DNA of 24,539 nucleotides from Circinella umbellata (GCA_025093555.1 JAIWNF010000147.1:1-24539), one strand, 5' to 3'; positions 9,801 to 19,076 are shown, counted from the stretch's first letter. The notes: generated by a model not told the origin, from the sequence alone. Numbers and translations are program-made.

Positions 9801-9888
9801 CTATTCATTCACATTATTTTAATTAGATAAACCTTTGGAGCTACAGTTTGACATTTATTGTGCTGGAATGAGACGCCCTAGAACTTAC
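9801..9888 (-). other. Spliceosomal intron in the Crypton-like gene
   Basis: On the minus strand the 88 nt start GTAAGTTC and end AATGAATAG, with a CTAAT branch-like motif about 30 nt before the end. Removing it joins codon 73 (LFI) to DWCAENY in phase 0 and restores the expected Y..K...F.DWC pattern of Crypton N-termini. Read unspliced, the frame hits stops. Confidence 0.8.
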
Positions 9889-10107
9889 AATAAACAATTG
9901 ACTTTTCTTTTTATAATTTCTTTGTGTGTTTTCACTTTGAAGCCTTTTTTTCATGACAAGCATCTCTCCTGAGATTTCAGCTTCCTTGGCTTGATTTTCA
10001 GCCAATACAGTAGCATGGGAAGAGTTAAGAATCTCATTCGAATTAGCATCTCGATTGGAAGATGAGGATGCCAATGAAGAAGCGTTGGAAATAAAGTTAC
10101 GATTCAT

Positions 10108-10404
10108 TTTACTTAATCAATAATAAAAAAGAGAGTAATTCAAAAAAGAAAGACAAATGAAAAAAAAAGACTCGAAAAAAAAATTAATTATAAGACTCAG
10201 GAACACAAAGTTAAAAATGAGTATTACAGTAGGTCACAAATTTTGCTGGAGACCTGAGTTATAACCCAGCATGGGCGACCACTAAATACGCATTATGTAC
10301 TTAAGTGGTCACATGACCACCCAAGGATCAAATTCTAAATCATAAATCACGTGAACCTTTTCTTTGGTCTGACCAAACGGAACTACCACACAACGTGTCA
10401 AAAG
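10108..10404. promoter_or_regulatory. Putative Crypton upstream region and spacer to the first long LTR
   Basis: On the minus strand the sequence just before the Crypton ATG is rich in C and T (for example runs of T around 10150-10180), as in many fungal promoters; no clear TATA box was seen. A 7-bp inverted repeat GTGGTCA/TGACCAC lies near 10305-10320. No gene is supported; the minus frame at 10309-10497 crosses into the LTR and looks spurious. Confidence 0.4.
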
Positions 10405-11663
10405 TGTCACGTGTGGTGCTTTGATGTTATGATAAAAAGGTAAGAAGAATAAATAAAGAATAAAAATAGAAAGGGTTACGAAATAAGAGGAATACAAATA
10501 TGTGGGTTCAAAGAAGTTATAGGTTGAATATAGGGTGAATAAGATGTATAAGAAAAGAAAAGTAATATAAGAAAAATATAATCGAGATTATCCTAAAGAA
10601 TCTCACAACGATTTCAAAAGAAAATAAAAAAAAAATAAAAAAGGAAATAAAATAAAATTTAACCAAAAGTTATTATACTGGAGCGAAAGAGCAAGATTCG
10701 TTCTTGAGTGTTTATTAGAGTTTTTCCTTTTATACCAAGGCAAAATGTTTTAGAGAAAAAAGAGAAATATAACGTAAATAAAATTACTACTAATTAGAAA
10801 TATTGATGAGATCGTAGTCGATCTCCAATAAGGGAAGATACAAAAGAAAAATAGATGGAGATTGATGATGACAGCAGAGAGATAAAAGAAATAATAGTAA
10901 GGTTTTACGAGAGGATAGGATGAGGATACGATCGAAATGAATAGAAGGAGATTTAACTATAATATAATCGTAGTGAGAGGGAAAAATAAATGATGATAAA
11001 AGTGACAACCGGATAGCAAAAATAAGGTTGAAACGATAAATAAGCAGAATGACAGGTAATTGACAACAGGATAGTAAGAATAAAGTTAGGAAAAATAAGT
11101 GAACGGGTTAAAAGTGGATGACAACAGAGTAATGAAATAATAAAGTTAGAAGGGAAATAAAGTTAGAAGAAAAATAAAGTTAGAGAAATATATGAGCGCG
11201 ATGAGAGATTGACGGCAACAGAATAGGAAATAATAAAGTTCGAGATAATAGAGTGAAATAAACGGGCGGCGATAATAATCACGGTAAATAAGAGGAATAT
11301 TTGAAATAAAGTTATGAAAAGAAAGTTGAAAGGAAGATGTGTTAAAGTTCAAAGCACGATAAAGAAAAATATAAAGAAAAATAAATGGCGTAATAAGGAT
11401 GATTGCTGGAGGGAACAGATAATGAGAGAATAGAGTAGGATTTGAATTCACGAATAAAAGGAATAAAAATAAATAAAAATAATTAAGATAAAGCTTCAAA
11501 GAAGTAGTTGAAAAAGGAAAGTTAAGAAAATATAAAGAATAGGGGTCTATGATTGACACGGGCAGGCAGAACAATCTACCGTCTGAGCCAATTAAATCAC
11601 GGTTGAACTACTCGACACTGATCCAGAGGTATGAGGCCGCAAAACCTCACACGCTCCGTGTCA
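10405..11663 (-). repeat. Long LTR, copy A (about 1.26 kb)
   Basis: This stretch matches 12471-13682 over its whole length, at roughly 95% by eye in the central part, in the same orientation. Ends are TGTCACGTGTGG and CTCCGTGTCA, so TG...CA. On the minus strand it carries a TATA box, TATAAAAGG (10726-10734). Copy A has an extra unit of a GTTAGAAG(A)AAATAAA-type repeat near 11145-11185. No target duplication is evident, so whether it is a solo LTR or part of a pair with copy B is unsettled. The coding-like frames inside it are A/T-rich artefacts that recur in both copies. Confidence 0.75.
10726..10734 (-). promoter_or_regulatory. TATA box of long LTR copy A
   Basis: TATAAAAGG on the minus strand, followed by AAAAACTCTAATAAACACTC; conserved in copy B at 12788-12796, which supports a functional promoter role in this LTR family. 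Confidence 0.55.
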
Positions 11664-12470
11664 GACTGACACGGACGGCACAGGGAAAATAAGATAATCC
11701 TCCGGGTATGAAGATAAAATAATAAGAAAATAAAATAAAATGGACACAGCCAGTAACTGCAAGATAAAAATAACAATAGAAAATAACAAAAGCGGTGGAA
11801 TAATTATGTTTATACCAGAACAAACAACAATTAATCCAATAACGAAACTATTACAGGAAAAACGGATCGATTCCAACAGGAAATAATGAAAGGTGAATTC
11901 TTCGATGATTTTATTACTAAAAATTTGGTTATTATTTATAGGGATGGGTTTATGATGGAAAATTCTAATTATATGTTGGCAGGATAATAATGATGATAAT
12001 GATAACGCTAAAAATTATAAGGTAATTGACAACTAAAGGGACGGATAAAGGATAGAAATATAGTAGGACAACATAATAAAAAGTAAGGAATTGGATCTAA
12101 CATGGATGGAAAGCACGGGAAGTGGAAAATAAAATAAACAAACTAAAATAAACAAACTAAAATAAATAAACTAAAATAAATAAAATAAAAGAAATAAACT
12201 AAAATAAGTAAACTAAAATAAGTCCATAAAATAGTATGATGCAAGTTAGAAAATAGTAGACTAGAAAATGGTTGAAGAAAAAGGATCTAAAATATGGATG
12301 TAATAAAGGAGTGTTGAAGGGTTTAAGTAGATTAATAATTACAGATGATTAAGGAAATGATGAATCGGATGGAAAGATGTATAGTTTCAGGGTCGATTAG
12401 GTAAGCATTTTTGGATGAATATAGGGCATTAACAGCTTGGCCGGATAATCCGTTCCACAGCGTGTCAAAA
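11664..12470. other. Non-coding interval between the two long repeats
   Basis: About 800 bp of AT-rich sequence without a supported gene. It includes a tandem array of AACTAAAATAA-type units at about 12137-12225. It could be the internal region of a non-autonomous element with copies A and B as LTRs, but no convincing primer-binding site or polypurine tract was found at its edges. Confidence 0.5.
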
Positions 12471-13682
12471 TGACACGTGTGGTGCTTGATGTTATAATAA
12501 TAAGGTAAGAAAAATAAAAGAAAGACGAAAAAGGGAATTACAAAATAAGGAAATACAAATATATGGGTTCAAAGAAGTTACGGGTTGAATATAGGGTAAA
12601 GAAAATGTATAAAAAGAAGAGAAAAGTAGTATAAGAAAAATATAATCGAGATTATCCCAAAGAATCTCACAACGATTTCAAAAGAAAATATCAAAAATAA
12701 AAAAAGAATAAAAATAAAATTTAACCAAAAGTTATTATACTGGAGCGAAAGAGCCAGATTCGTCCTCGAGTGTTTATTAGAGTTTTGCCTTTTATACCAA
12801 GGCAAAACCTTTTAAAAAAAAGAAATATAACGTAAATAAAATTACTACTAAGTAGAAATATTGATGAGATTGTAGTCGATCTCTAATAAGGGGAGATACA
12901 AAAGAAAAATAGATGGAGATTGATGATGACAGCAGAGAGATAAAAGAAATAATAATAAGGTTTTACGAGAGGATAGGATGAGGATACGATCGAAATGAAT
13001 AAAAGGAGATTTAACTATAATATAATCGTAGTGAGAGGGAAAAAATAAATGATGATAAAAGTGACAACAGGATAGCAAAAATAAGGTTGAAGCGATAAAT
13101 AAGCGGAATGACAAGTAATTGACAACAGCATAGTAAGAATAAAGTTAGGAAAAATAAATGAGCGGGTTAAAAGTGGATGACAACAGAGTAATGAAATAAT
13201 AAAGTTAGAAGAAAAATAAAGTTAGAGAAATATATGAGCGCGATGAGAGATTGACGACAACAGAATAGGAAATAATAAAGTTCGAGATAATAGAGTGAAA
13301 TAAACGGGCGGCGATAATAATCACGGTAAATAAGAGGAATATTTGAAATAAAGTTATGAAAAGAAGGTTGAAAGGAAGATGTGTTAAAGTTCAAAGCACA
13401 ATAAAGAAAAATATAAAGAAAAATAAATGGCGTAATAAGGATGATTGCTGGGGGAAACAGATAATGAGAGAATAGAGTAGGATTGAATCATGAATAAAAA
13501 TAATAAAAATAAATAAAAATAATTAAGATAAAGCTTCAAAGAAGTAGTTGAAAAAGGAAAGTTAAGAAAATATAAAAAATAGGGGTCTATGATCGACACG
13601 GGCAGGCAGAACAATCTACGGTCGAACTACTCGACTAAGATCCAGAGGTATAAGGCCGCAAAACCTCACACGCTCCATGTCA
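12471..13682 (-). repeat. Long LTR, copy B, probably the 3' LTR of the decayed gypsy pol
   Basis: About 1212 bp with inverted ends TGACACGTGTGG and CTCCATGTCA, matching copy A. It lies directly downstream, on the minus strand, of the integrase C-terminal frame, separated by 144 bp that end in a G-rich tract (GGTGGGTGGTAT, about 13683-13694), a plausible polypurine tract. The minus-strand TATA box TATAAAAGG is at 12788-12796. Relative to copy A it lacks about 20 bp near 13616. Confidence 0.75.
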
Positions 13683-13826
13683 ATACCACCCACCAGGCCG
13701 AAATACCAACCAAGAAATAAATAAAATAAGAGAAAAAAAATATAGAAATTCAGAAAAGAGAGTTTCACTGAGTATTAGAAAATAAGGGAATAAAAATAAA
13801 ATAAATAAAATAAAATAAAAAAAAAC

Positions 13827-14115
13827 TTAGTCTTTACGACGCCGATCAATCCATGCTTGATACTGATTCATAGCGCGTTTTACTTGTACGTCGGGAATCA
13901 TCGTACGGTTCTCGATGAAAGCTTTAAGATTATCACCATTAACTGCAGCAGTTAAACGTCTCGAATTTGGACCTTCCAAATAGTACGTACCATTCTTTCC
14001 AACACCAACAATTACCATGGGGCCTAACCACTTGTCACCGAACTTCCCTTGTGGAATTTATCACGCATCAACACCTGTTCGCCAACCTTGAATGGCTTCC
14101 TAAAGGCAACCCATT
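13827..14115 (-). pseudogene. Integrase C-terminal GPY/F module (decayed gypsy pol)
   Basis: The frame 14018-13827 plus its upstream extension gives KFGDKWLGPMVIVGVGKNG followed by TYYLEGPNSRRLTAAVNGDNLKAF when read across neighbouring frames. This is a GPY/F-type module that follows the catalytic core of Ty3/gypsy integrases. A one-base loss near 14045 separates it from FKVGEQVLMRDKFHKG just upstream. It ends WIDRRRKD at TAG 13827-13829, and no chromodomain follows. Confidence 0.75.
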
Positions 14116-14198
14116 GATCGTATAACATTTTATCCTTTTTTTTCATTCCTTGGCTTTTTGTTTGGCTTCTTCCCATAATTGTCCGGACATATGTTCAA

Positions 14199-14760
14199 TT
14201 ACCTTAGTACGACTAATAATGGCGTCGACCAATTCTCCTTCAATAAAATCACCTCGAGGTGCTGGCCAAGTTGCCGGGGTACGTAATTCATAACCGAATA
14301 ACATTTTCGCTGGTGATAACCCGTAGCATCATTTGGCATCGTTCTGATCGCCAGCAACGCGTGCCCAACATACTTCTCCCACCCTTCTTCATCATCATTT
14401 TCCCTCGCCAATTTAGCTATTGTCTGAACAACAGATTGGTTCATATGCTCGCAGAGCCCGTTCACTTGTGCTCTTGCTGAAGTAGTAGCAAGATAGCGAC
14501 AACCAAGACCTTTCAAGAACTCACGAATGTAAAAAGACTTGAAATTTGATCCTCGATCGGTAAGCAGATGGCGAGGGACGCCAAACATCTGAACCAAGTT
14601 TGTAAATAAAAACTCCGCTGTAGTTTCTTCATTAATATTTTCGACCACTGCTGCAATAGGCCAACGTGTTAGATAATCAATAGCCACTAATAGATACTTG
14701 GAGGTTTACCGTCGTAATGTATAGGTCCCACGGTGTCGCAACCAACCATAAAAAAGGATC
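14199..14760 (-). pseudogene. Integrase catalytic core (decayed gypsy pol)
   Basis: The main frame, 14687-14199, contains AIDYLTRWPIAA, LTDRGSNF (second catalytic Asp) and NGLCEHMNQSVVQTIAKL (catalytic Glu), an rve-type DDE core. The first catalytic Asp lies in CDTVGPI, just upstream in another frame at about 14745-14725, separated by a one-base frameshift near 14705. Near 14325 the frame again becomes implausible (after AIRTMPNDATGY). The enzyme inserts cDNA into the genome; this copy cannot be made whole. Confidence 0.85.
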
Positions 14761-14802
14761 GGATGGAGTATCAATTGGTTTAGCGGGATTAAACCTAGTC
14801 CT

Positions 14803-15090
14803 TCATACGCGTGCTCGAAACTGACAAGTATTACAGCCTTGGACGACAGCACGCACCTTCTCGAATAACGCCGGACCAGTGTAAATTGTTTTTAATCTTC
14901 GCCAAGTATTATTTACACCAAAATGACCTTCAGAGTGTACCTTTTGAATAATATCGTTGGCAATCCCTTCGTGTAATAATTCGGCACCACGGATATCCGG
15001 CACGTCTGTACGAGCATACAAACGACCGTCTACTAACATAAATTTGCTAGCTTGGAAATGGATTACGCTTGATTTTCTCAGTAGAGCCGA
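14803..15090 (-). pseudogene. Integrase HHCC zinc-binding domain (decayed gypsy pol)
   Basis: The C-terminal part of a long minus frame reads FMLVDGRLYARTDVPDIRG, then VHSEGHFGVNNTWRRLKTIY and VQGCNTCQFRARV, giving the H-x3-H ... C-x2-C pattern of the integrase N-terminal zinc finger. The upstream half of that same long frame (15100-15537) is translated from the inserted LTR and is not real protein. Confidence 0.85.
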
Positions 15091-15116
15091 GGGGATACCT
15101 CTTACGAGAAAGATAA

Positions 15117-15781
15117 TGTACAATAGATAAATAAAAAGGATAATCCATAAAAAAAATGGAGTAAAATAAAAAGGATATATGTAATCAATAAGGAGAGAGA
15201 AAAAAAATTGAAAGTAAATAAAAAAAATGAATAAATTACAATGTCTTGGTGAAACAAAAATAAAAAAATAAAAAAGGTAAAAGGGGAATGATATGGAATA
15301 AACCGATAATATAGAAAAGGGTAGAACCCAACGATATGAATAGAATAAGAATAAAAGAAAACATAAGGGATAAGATATAACTTCGAGAAAAAAAAATCTA
15401 AAGTAAAATAAAAATAATATATATAATATATAAAATAGTGGACTACCCAAAAAAAAATTAAGGAAAGTAGAGAAGACGAAAGAGAGTCCTCGTTCATTCT
15501 TTATTAGATTGTTCAATTTATAGAAAATAGAAATCAAAAGAAATTCTAAGATATCTAAACTAGATCGTTATCATAAAATATCCTTATCTAAGGAAAGCAT
15601 AATTCTGTTGTCAAAATAAAAGGGAAATATCATGATGGAGTATAAAGTTAAATTATCAAAAGGGAAACTATCGAGAAAAAGAGAAATGTAAAAATTTAAA
15701 AAAGGAAAGTTAGACTATCCCGATGTGGAATAAAAAAAAATATAAGAAATAAATAAAATAAGAATATATGGTGCAAGTACA
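15117..15781 (-). repeat. Diverged solo LTR inserted in the decayed gypsy pol
   Basis: AT-rich 665-bp block between RNase H and the integrase zinc finger. It begins TGTACA and ends AGTACA, with ATAA on both sides (15113-15116 and 15782-15785) as a possible 4-bp duplication. On the minus strand around 15475-15530 it carries CTATAAATTGAACAATCTAA and then a segment clearly similar to the TATA-downstream part of the long LTR copies A and B (shared GAAAGAG...TTTATTAGA on the plus strand). Exact ends are uncertain because surrounding sequence is low-complexity. Confidence 0.55.
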
Positions 15782-15809
15782 ATAATTGTAAAAAGAAAAT
15801 AAAAGAAAA

Positions 15810-16083
15810 CTATATCAACCATGATAGGGCATCTGCTGGATTATTCTCGCCTTTTATATATTCGACAGTGAAGTTAAATTCCATTAGTGCGGCTGCCTGT
15901 CTTTGTATCTTGGGACTTCGTGGTTTTGCATGAGGACCAAAAATAAAACGCAGGCATGAATGATCGGTTCGCACTAAAAATTCTCTTCCCGCCAAATAAT
16001 GTCTGTACTTGTTACAGGCCCAAACCAAAGCCAATGCTTCTAAATGAGTCGCAGCGTATGATTTTTCGGCACCACATACTATT
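15810..16083 (-). pseudogene. RNase H fragment (decayed gypsy pol)
   Basis: The frame reads GAEKSYAATHLEALALVWAC, NKYRHYLAGREFLVRTDHSC and EYIKGENNPADALSWLI, which is the C-terminal two thirds of a Ty3/gypsy RNase H with the Glu, the TDH Asp and the final ADALS Asp. The N-terminal FxTDAS strand is absent: similarity stops near 16083, marking a deletion or insertion breakpoint. A stop follows SWLI. Confidence 0.85.
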
Positions 16084-16199
16084 CCAGCTTTTATAACAAT
16101 TTGAAGAAAGTGTCAGCAAAGATTTGTGAAACTTATTGATGGGTTTGTGCAACTTGTTGAAATTTTAGAATACCGTAAGTGACGCGCCTCATTTTGCTT

Positions 16200-16267
16200 T
16201 TCTTTTTTTTCTCCCTTTTTTTCTCCCTTTTTTTCTTTTTTTTTACAATCACTTTATTTTTTTTACA
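16200..16267 (+). promoter_or_regulatory. Pyrimidine-rich core promoter of the five-exon gene
   Basis: A 60-bp tract of T and C (TTTTTTCTCCC repeated twice, then poly-T) runs up to the ATG at 16268. Such tracts upstream of start codons are common in fungal promoters. Confidence 0.5.
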
Positions 16268-17525
16268 ATGAATCCTAACAATTATCCAGTTCTAACACAC
16301 GATCTCATTCAATCTATTTACAATGTTGTTTGGGATATTCGTAATAGAGTTACTGGCATAGAAACTCGATTAACTAACATTGAACATCATGTAGGTCTTC
16401 ATCCTTCTCAGCCTGATACTCAGCAACAACCTCAGCCTCAGCAGCCTCATTATCAGCCCCATGCTTACGTACAACAGCAACAGCAACAGCCACAACCTCA
16501 ACCTCAACCTCAGCAAGACCTTCAGCCTCAAAGGTCTATTTCCTTCGCACAACACCAACAAATAGAGGCTGAGAAGGATGCAGAAGAGGAAAGGGAAATA
16601 GTGGCGCAGATGTACCAACTTCCTAAGACTGCACAAGCGTTTGGTGATGGTGATATCATCGCCAAGCCAAAGTTCACAGGCTCAAAAAAAGCAATTATCA
16701 AGAATGACATAATTGTCTTTTTACGTGAGGAGGTGGGAATCTTGCAAGACGATCTCGATTCCATGTATGAGGCGTTCTTACAAGAATCAAGAACCCACCG
16801 ACAAGCTCTGGAAGATGCATGGGCTAAAAACCCAAAATTCTTTGCAACGTACAGTTCCATCCCTACAGCAATCAAGACTATTGAAGTTAGGAAATTCGAA
16901 ACTAACATCGACTGTATGTACAAAATTCGAATTGGTAGATGCGAAAAGCACTGGATAGCCAATTACTTTATCCATTCCATTTACAATTCTATCAAACAGT
17001 AAGTTTATATATCTCTTTGATGCTAGTAATAACGTCGTTTTACAATTATTAGTTCTATTTATTAGTGGTAAAAAAAAGGGAGGCAATAGATCCTTAACAG
17101 GTGCAAGCACTCTTTTGTAAGTGAAACAATCTATACTGTTTTATGATGAATAATAAAATAAATATCACTAATTGGAATAAATAGGGGTAATATGGGTTTA
17201 TCCCGCCAAAACAGTCAATCAACATTACGGCACCAAGCATCTTCTTCTTCAATGTAAGCTATGTATTATATTATGTTAAACTATGTAATTTTAATAAGAT
17301 ATTATTTTATAGGACCAGTCTTGTCATGGACACCACTGACACCGTCACTAAAGAACAAAGGTAATTTTATTATGAGAACAAATTTTGACAACAACATATA
17401 TACCATATTAAGATGAACTAACTTACACATAATATACTAGCCCAAGTCTTCCCCCATCTTACATATCGTCAGCACCAACACCAACACCTTCGAGTTCATC
17501 TTCATATCCAAAACAAATGCCATAA
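16268..17525 (+). CDS. Uncharacterised five-exon protein with Q/P-rich region
   Basis: I do not recognise the family. Exons by splice reading: 16268-16998, 17066-17116, 17185-17253, 17313-17360 and 17441-17525, about 328 residues. All four introns are GT-AG, 59-80 nt, and keep the frame. The N-terminus is helical (DLIQSIYNVVWDIRNRVTGI), followed by a Gln/Pro-rich stretch (residues about 52-90), an acidic helix (EAEKDAEEEREIV), then a compact region, about 135-244, with FLREEVGILQDDLDSMYEAF and CEKHWIANYFIHSIYNSI. A basic segment (HGKKKGGNRSLTGAST) spans the first splice. The end is Ser/Pro-rich. The TAA at 17523 is followed in frame by 48 more open codons to TAG 17670-17672 (PQPQPIF..., RARKRLASPSSSS), so the stop may be a mutated Gln codon. 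It could be a host gene or cargo of a mobile element. Confidence 0.65.
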
Positions 17526-17672
17526 CCACAACCACAACCAATTTTTTCTGTTTCTTCCAATCCCACTTCTACCCCACCTCCACAAGTAACAAGAGCGAGA
17601 AAGCGTTTAGCTTCTCCTTCATCATCTTCACAACCACCCCGCAACCGCCATCCAAGAAACAATAATCAATAG
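17526..17672 (+). pseudogene. Open continuation of exon 5 beyond the TAA stop
   Basis: Immediately after the stop the same frame stays open for 48 codons, with the same Pro/Ser/Gln-rich composition and a basic RARKRL motif that could be a nuclear-localisation signal, ending at TAG 17670-17672. The minus-strand frame over this region is a shadow. Confidence 0.5.
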
Positions 17673-18322
17673 AATTTTTTACCACTATTTAATAATATAA
17701 TAAAATAATAAAAACTATATATCTATAAATAAATATCGAAACGATGATAAATTGATGCTAGGTTACATTTGGGATTATGTTTGGATACACAATTTGCCAA
17801 AAAGAGAAAATCCTCTGTACTGGTTTTAAATTACATCCTGAGGTACCTGAGGTACCTGAGGTAGCTTCCCATGGTGTACTATATGTTGTATCCAACACAT
17901 ATTATTCATAAAGATAATTATTTGTCATTCTAATTATTAAAGTATAGCGTATCTTTAATTATGCTTTGCTGACATTTCGTGTATTTCCCTATTTGGACCA
18001 TGATTTATAAGAACACAGAAGTCCATCTTCTATAATGATATAAGGTTACAGCTGCGTAGATATATCATATCGTCAACCGCTCAAAGTCTAATCATAATAT
18101 CATTAATCTTATATTCATAATGCACACGGCCATGACAAATATAAATCTTATGTATACACATATCAAGATATCCTACTGATAATAAGATTCATATAAATAG
18201 AGATAATATTTTATTTTAATAAACTTGAGTTTAATTATTGTTCTTTTGGGTCTCATTGACTTTTTAACGTCTCTTTTATTTTATTATATTTGATTGATAT
18301 AACACTATATATTTTTTTTAAC
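17673..18322. other. AT-rich region, possible LTR upstream of a gag fragment
   Basis: No coding frame is supported. There are three exact 9-bp repeats, CCTGAGGTA, at 17837-17863. CATATAAATAGA near 18195 matches the TATA context of the LTR at 19253, and GGTCTCA ends near 18256, about 65 bp before the gag ATG. An LTR could run from about TGTTGTATCC (near 17885) to that point, but no second copy exists in the window to prove it. Confidence 0.35.
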
Positions 18323-19076
18323 ATGTCCGATACCATACATAACAAAATTTTTAAATTGATTTCTGCACCAGGAACCTTTTCTGGAACAAAGAGAGGTGAA
18401 AATCCAACCGTTTGGCTTGGTGAAATTAAGTGTTTGTGGCAAAGGGAAAACTTTACCAATGACGAAGTGTTGTTGATTATCAGTTCTAATCTAAAAGGTC
18501 AAGCTGGTCTCTGGTGGACCTTGTTAGAAGATTTGATTATAACTTGGGATGCTTTTGAAGAGGCTTTTATTTCGTGCACGATTTATTTCAGCCAAACATC
18601 AAGAGGCTTGGTGGTCTGAAATTGCGATTAAGCAGCAAGATAATGAGCCAGTAGAAAACGTAGCTTACAAGTTACAAGAGCTGTTCGATTTGGTTGGCCT
18701 AGTAGATGAACGTTTCCAAATCTGTTATTTTATGCAAGCAATTAATCCAAAGATTGCCTGTCGAATGGAAGAGTCAGCAGTCAATAAAGCTATATGTATC
18801 CAAAATGCACAAAGGAAATATTTAAGTGGTCAAGAACTTACTCAAGGCTAAGGTATTAAAAATCAAGTTGGTGCCTCTATCAGTATTCCTCAGTCAGTAG
18901 TCTCATCGTCTATAAAACCTGAAGATTCTGTATCCCAAACAAATACTCTTTTATCTCAAGTAGCAGAAAGCTGAAGACATTATAATTACAATTAAATTCA
19001 CAAGTAACAACAAGAGGGCCTACTCCGCCAAATTACCCACCTCGTCCTCCTCTTAGATCATAGACTTTTTTGAAGT
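18323..19076 (+). pseudogene. gag: Truncated gag of a second plus-strand retrotransposon
   Basis: From ATG 18323 the protein (MSDTIHNKIF..., with LKGQAGLWWTLLEDLI and WDAFEEAFI) has the Trp-rich Retrotrans_gag signature. A one-base loss near 18570 shifts the frame; it resumes as RARFISAKHQEAWWSEIAIK and continues through YKLQELFDLVGLVDERFQICYFMQ. Stops follow at 18849 (TAA) and about 18973 (TGA), with recognisable frame up to PPNYPPRPPLRS. The sequence is then cut by the 5' LTR of the chromovirus. It is not a close copy of the chromovirus gag, so it is a different element. Nothing downstream of gag is present. Confidence 0.75.

Larger units (their letters stand above)
5960..10107 (-). pseudogene. 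Crypton-like tyrosine recombinase with GCR1_C-like end, disrupted
   Basis: On the minus strand the protein begins at ATG 10107, runs through an 88-nt intron (9801-9888), and gives a SAM-like DNA-binding region (ENTQRNYKKK, then DWCAENY across the splice). An Ndc10/Crypton-type recombinase domain follows, with LGYESNQQYIKAVIDLYHDQ, MLRGKNSRFAEF (first Arg), HTGR (HxxR), RRHGYW and the presumed nucleophile Tyr in IERHYL. Downstream are a coiled coil (LRQENAELKRSLGALHEKI, about 8330-8400) and a GCR1_C-like module (VDEVWREWSVGL ... KEKWNAAWRP, about 8070-8160). It is dead: TGA at 9678 and 9549, a one-base loss in the A-run at 8651-8655, stops at 8596, 8590, 8404, 8221 and 8047, and a hAT insertion. 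Allowing for one target duplication and one lost base, length fits about 724 codons ending at TAG 5960-5962. Cryptons integrate by tyrosine recombination. Confidence 0.85.
12471..16083 (-). mobile_element. Decayed Ty3/gypsy element, 3' half only
   Basis: In minus-strand order the pieces are the end of RNase H, integrase zinc finger, integrase core, GPY/F module and then the long LTR copy B. Everything upstream of the middle of RNase H (gag, protease, RT, 5' LTR) is missing; homology stops at about 16083. Pol is broken by several one-base frameshifts and split by another LTR at 15117-15781. Confidence 0.8.

Noticed and set aside
10225..10280. tRNA-like fragment near the Crypton promoter
   Set aside because: No cloverleaf or A/B boxes could be built by eye.
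10790..13614. Many minus-strand frames rich in Phe, Leu, Ile, Ser and Tyr (10790-11008, 11146-11574, 12848-13114, 13167-13394, 13384-13614) that recur in pairs and look like membrane proteins
   Set aside because: They come from purine-rich, low-complexity LTR sequence; the pairs differ by frameshifts between copies A and B, which real genes would not tolerate.
15102..15537. Hydrophobic minus frames resembling a multi-pass membrane protein fused to an integrase zinc finger
   Set aside because: The hydrophobic part is translated from an AT-rich inserted LTR; only the last part is real integrase.
16370..17110. Minus-strand and alternative plus-strand frames over the five-exon gene
   Set aside because: They are shadows of the spliced plus-strand gene; none shows a domain or start context.
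17459..17662. Minus frame rich in Gly and Glu
   Set aside because: It is the complement of the Pro/Ser-rich last exon.
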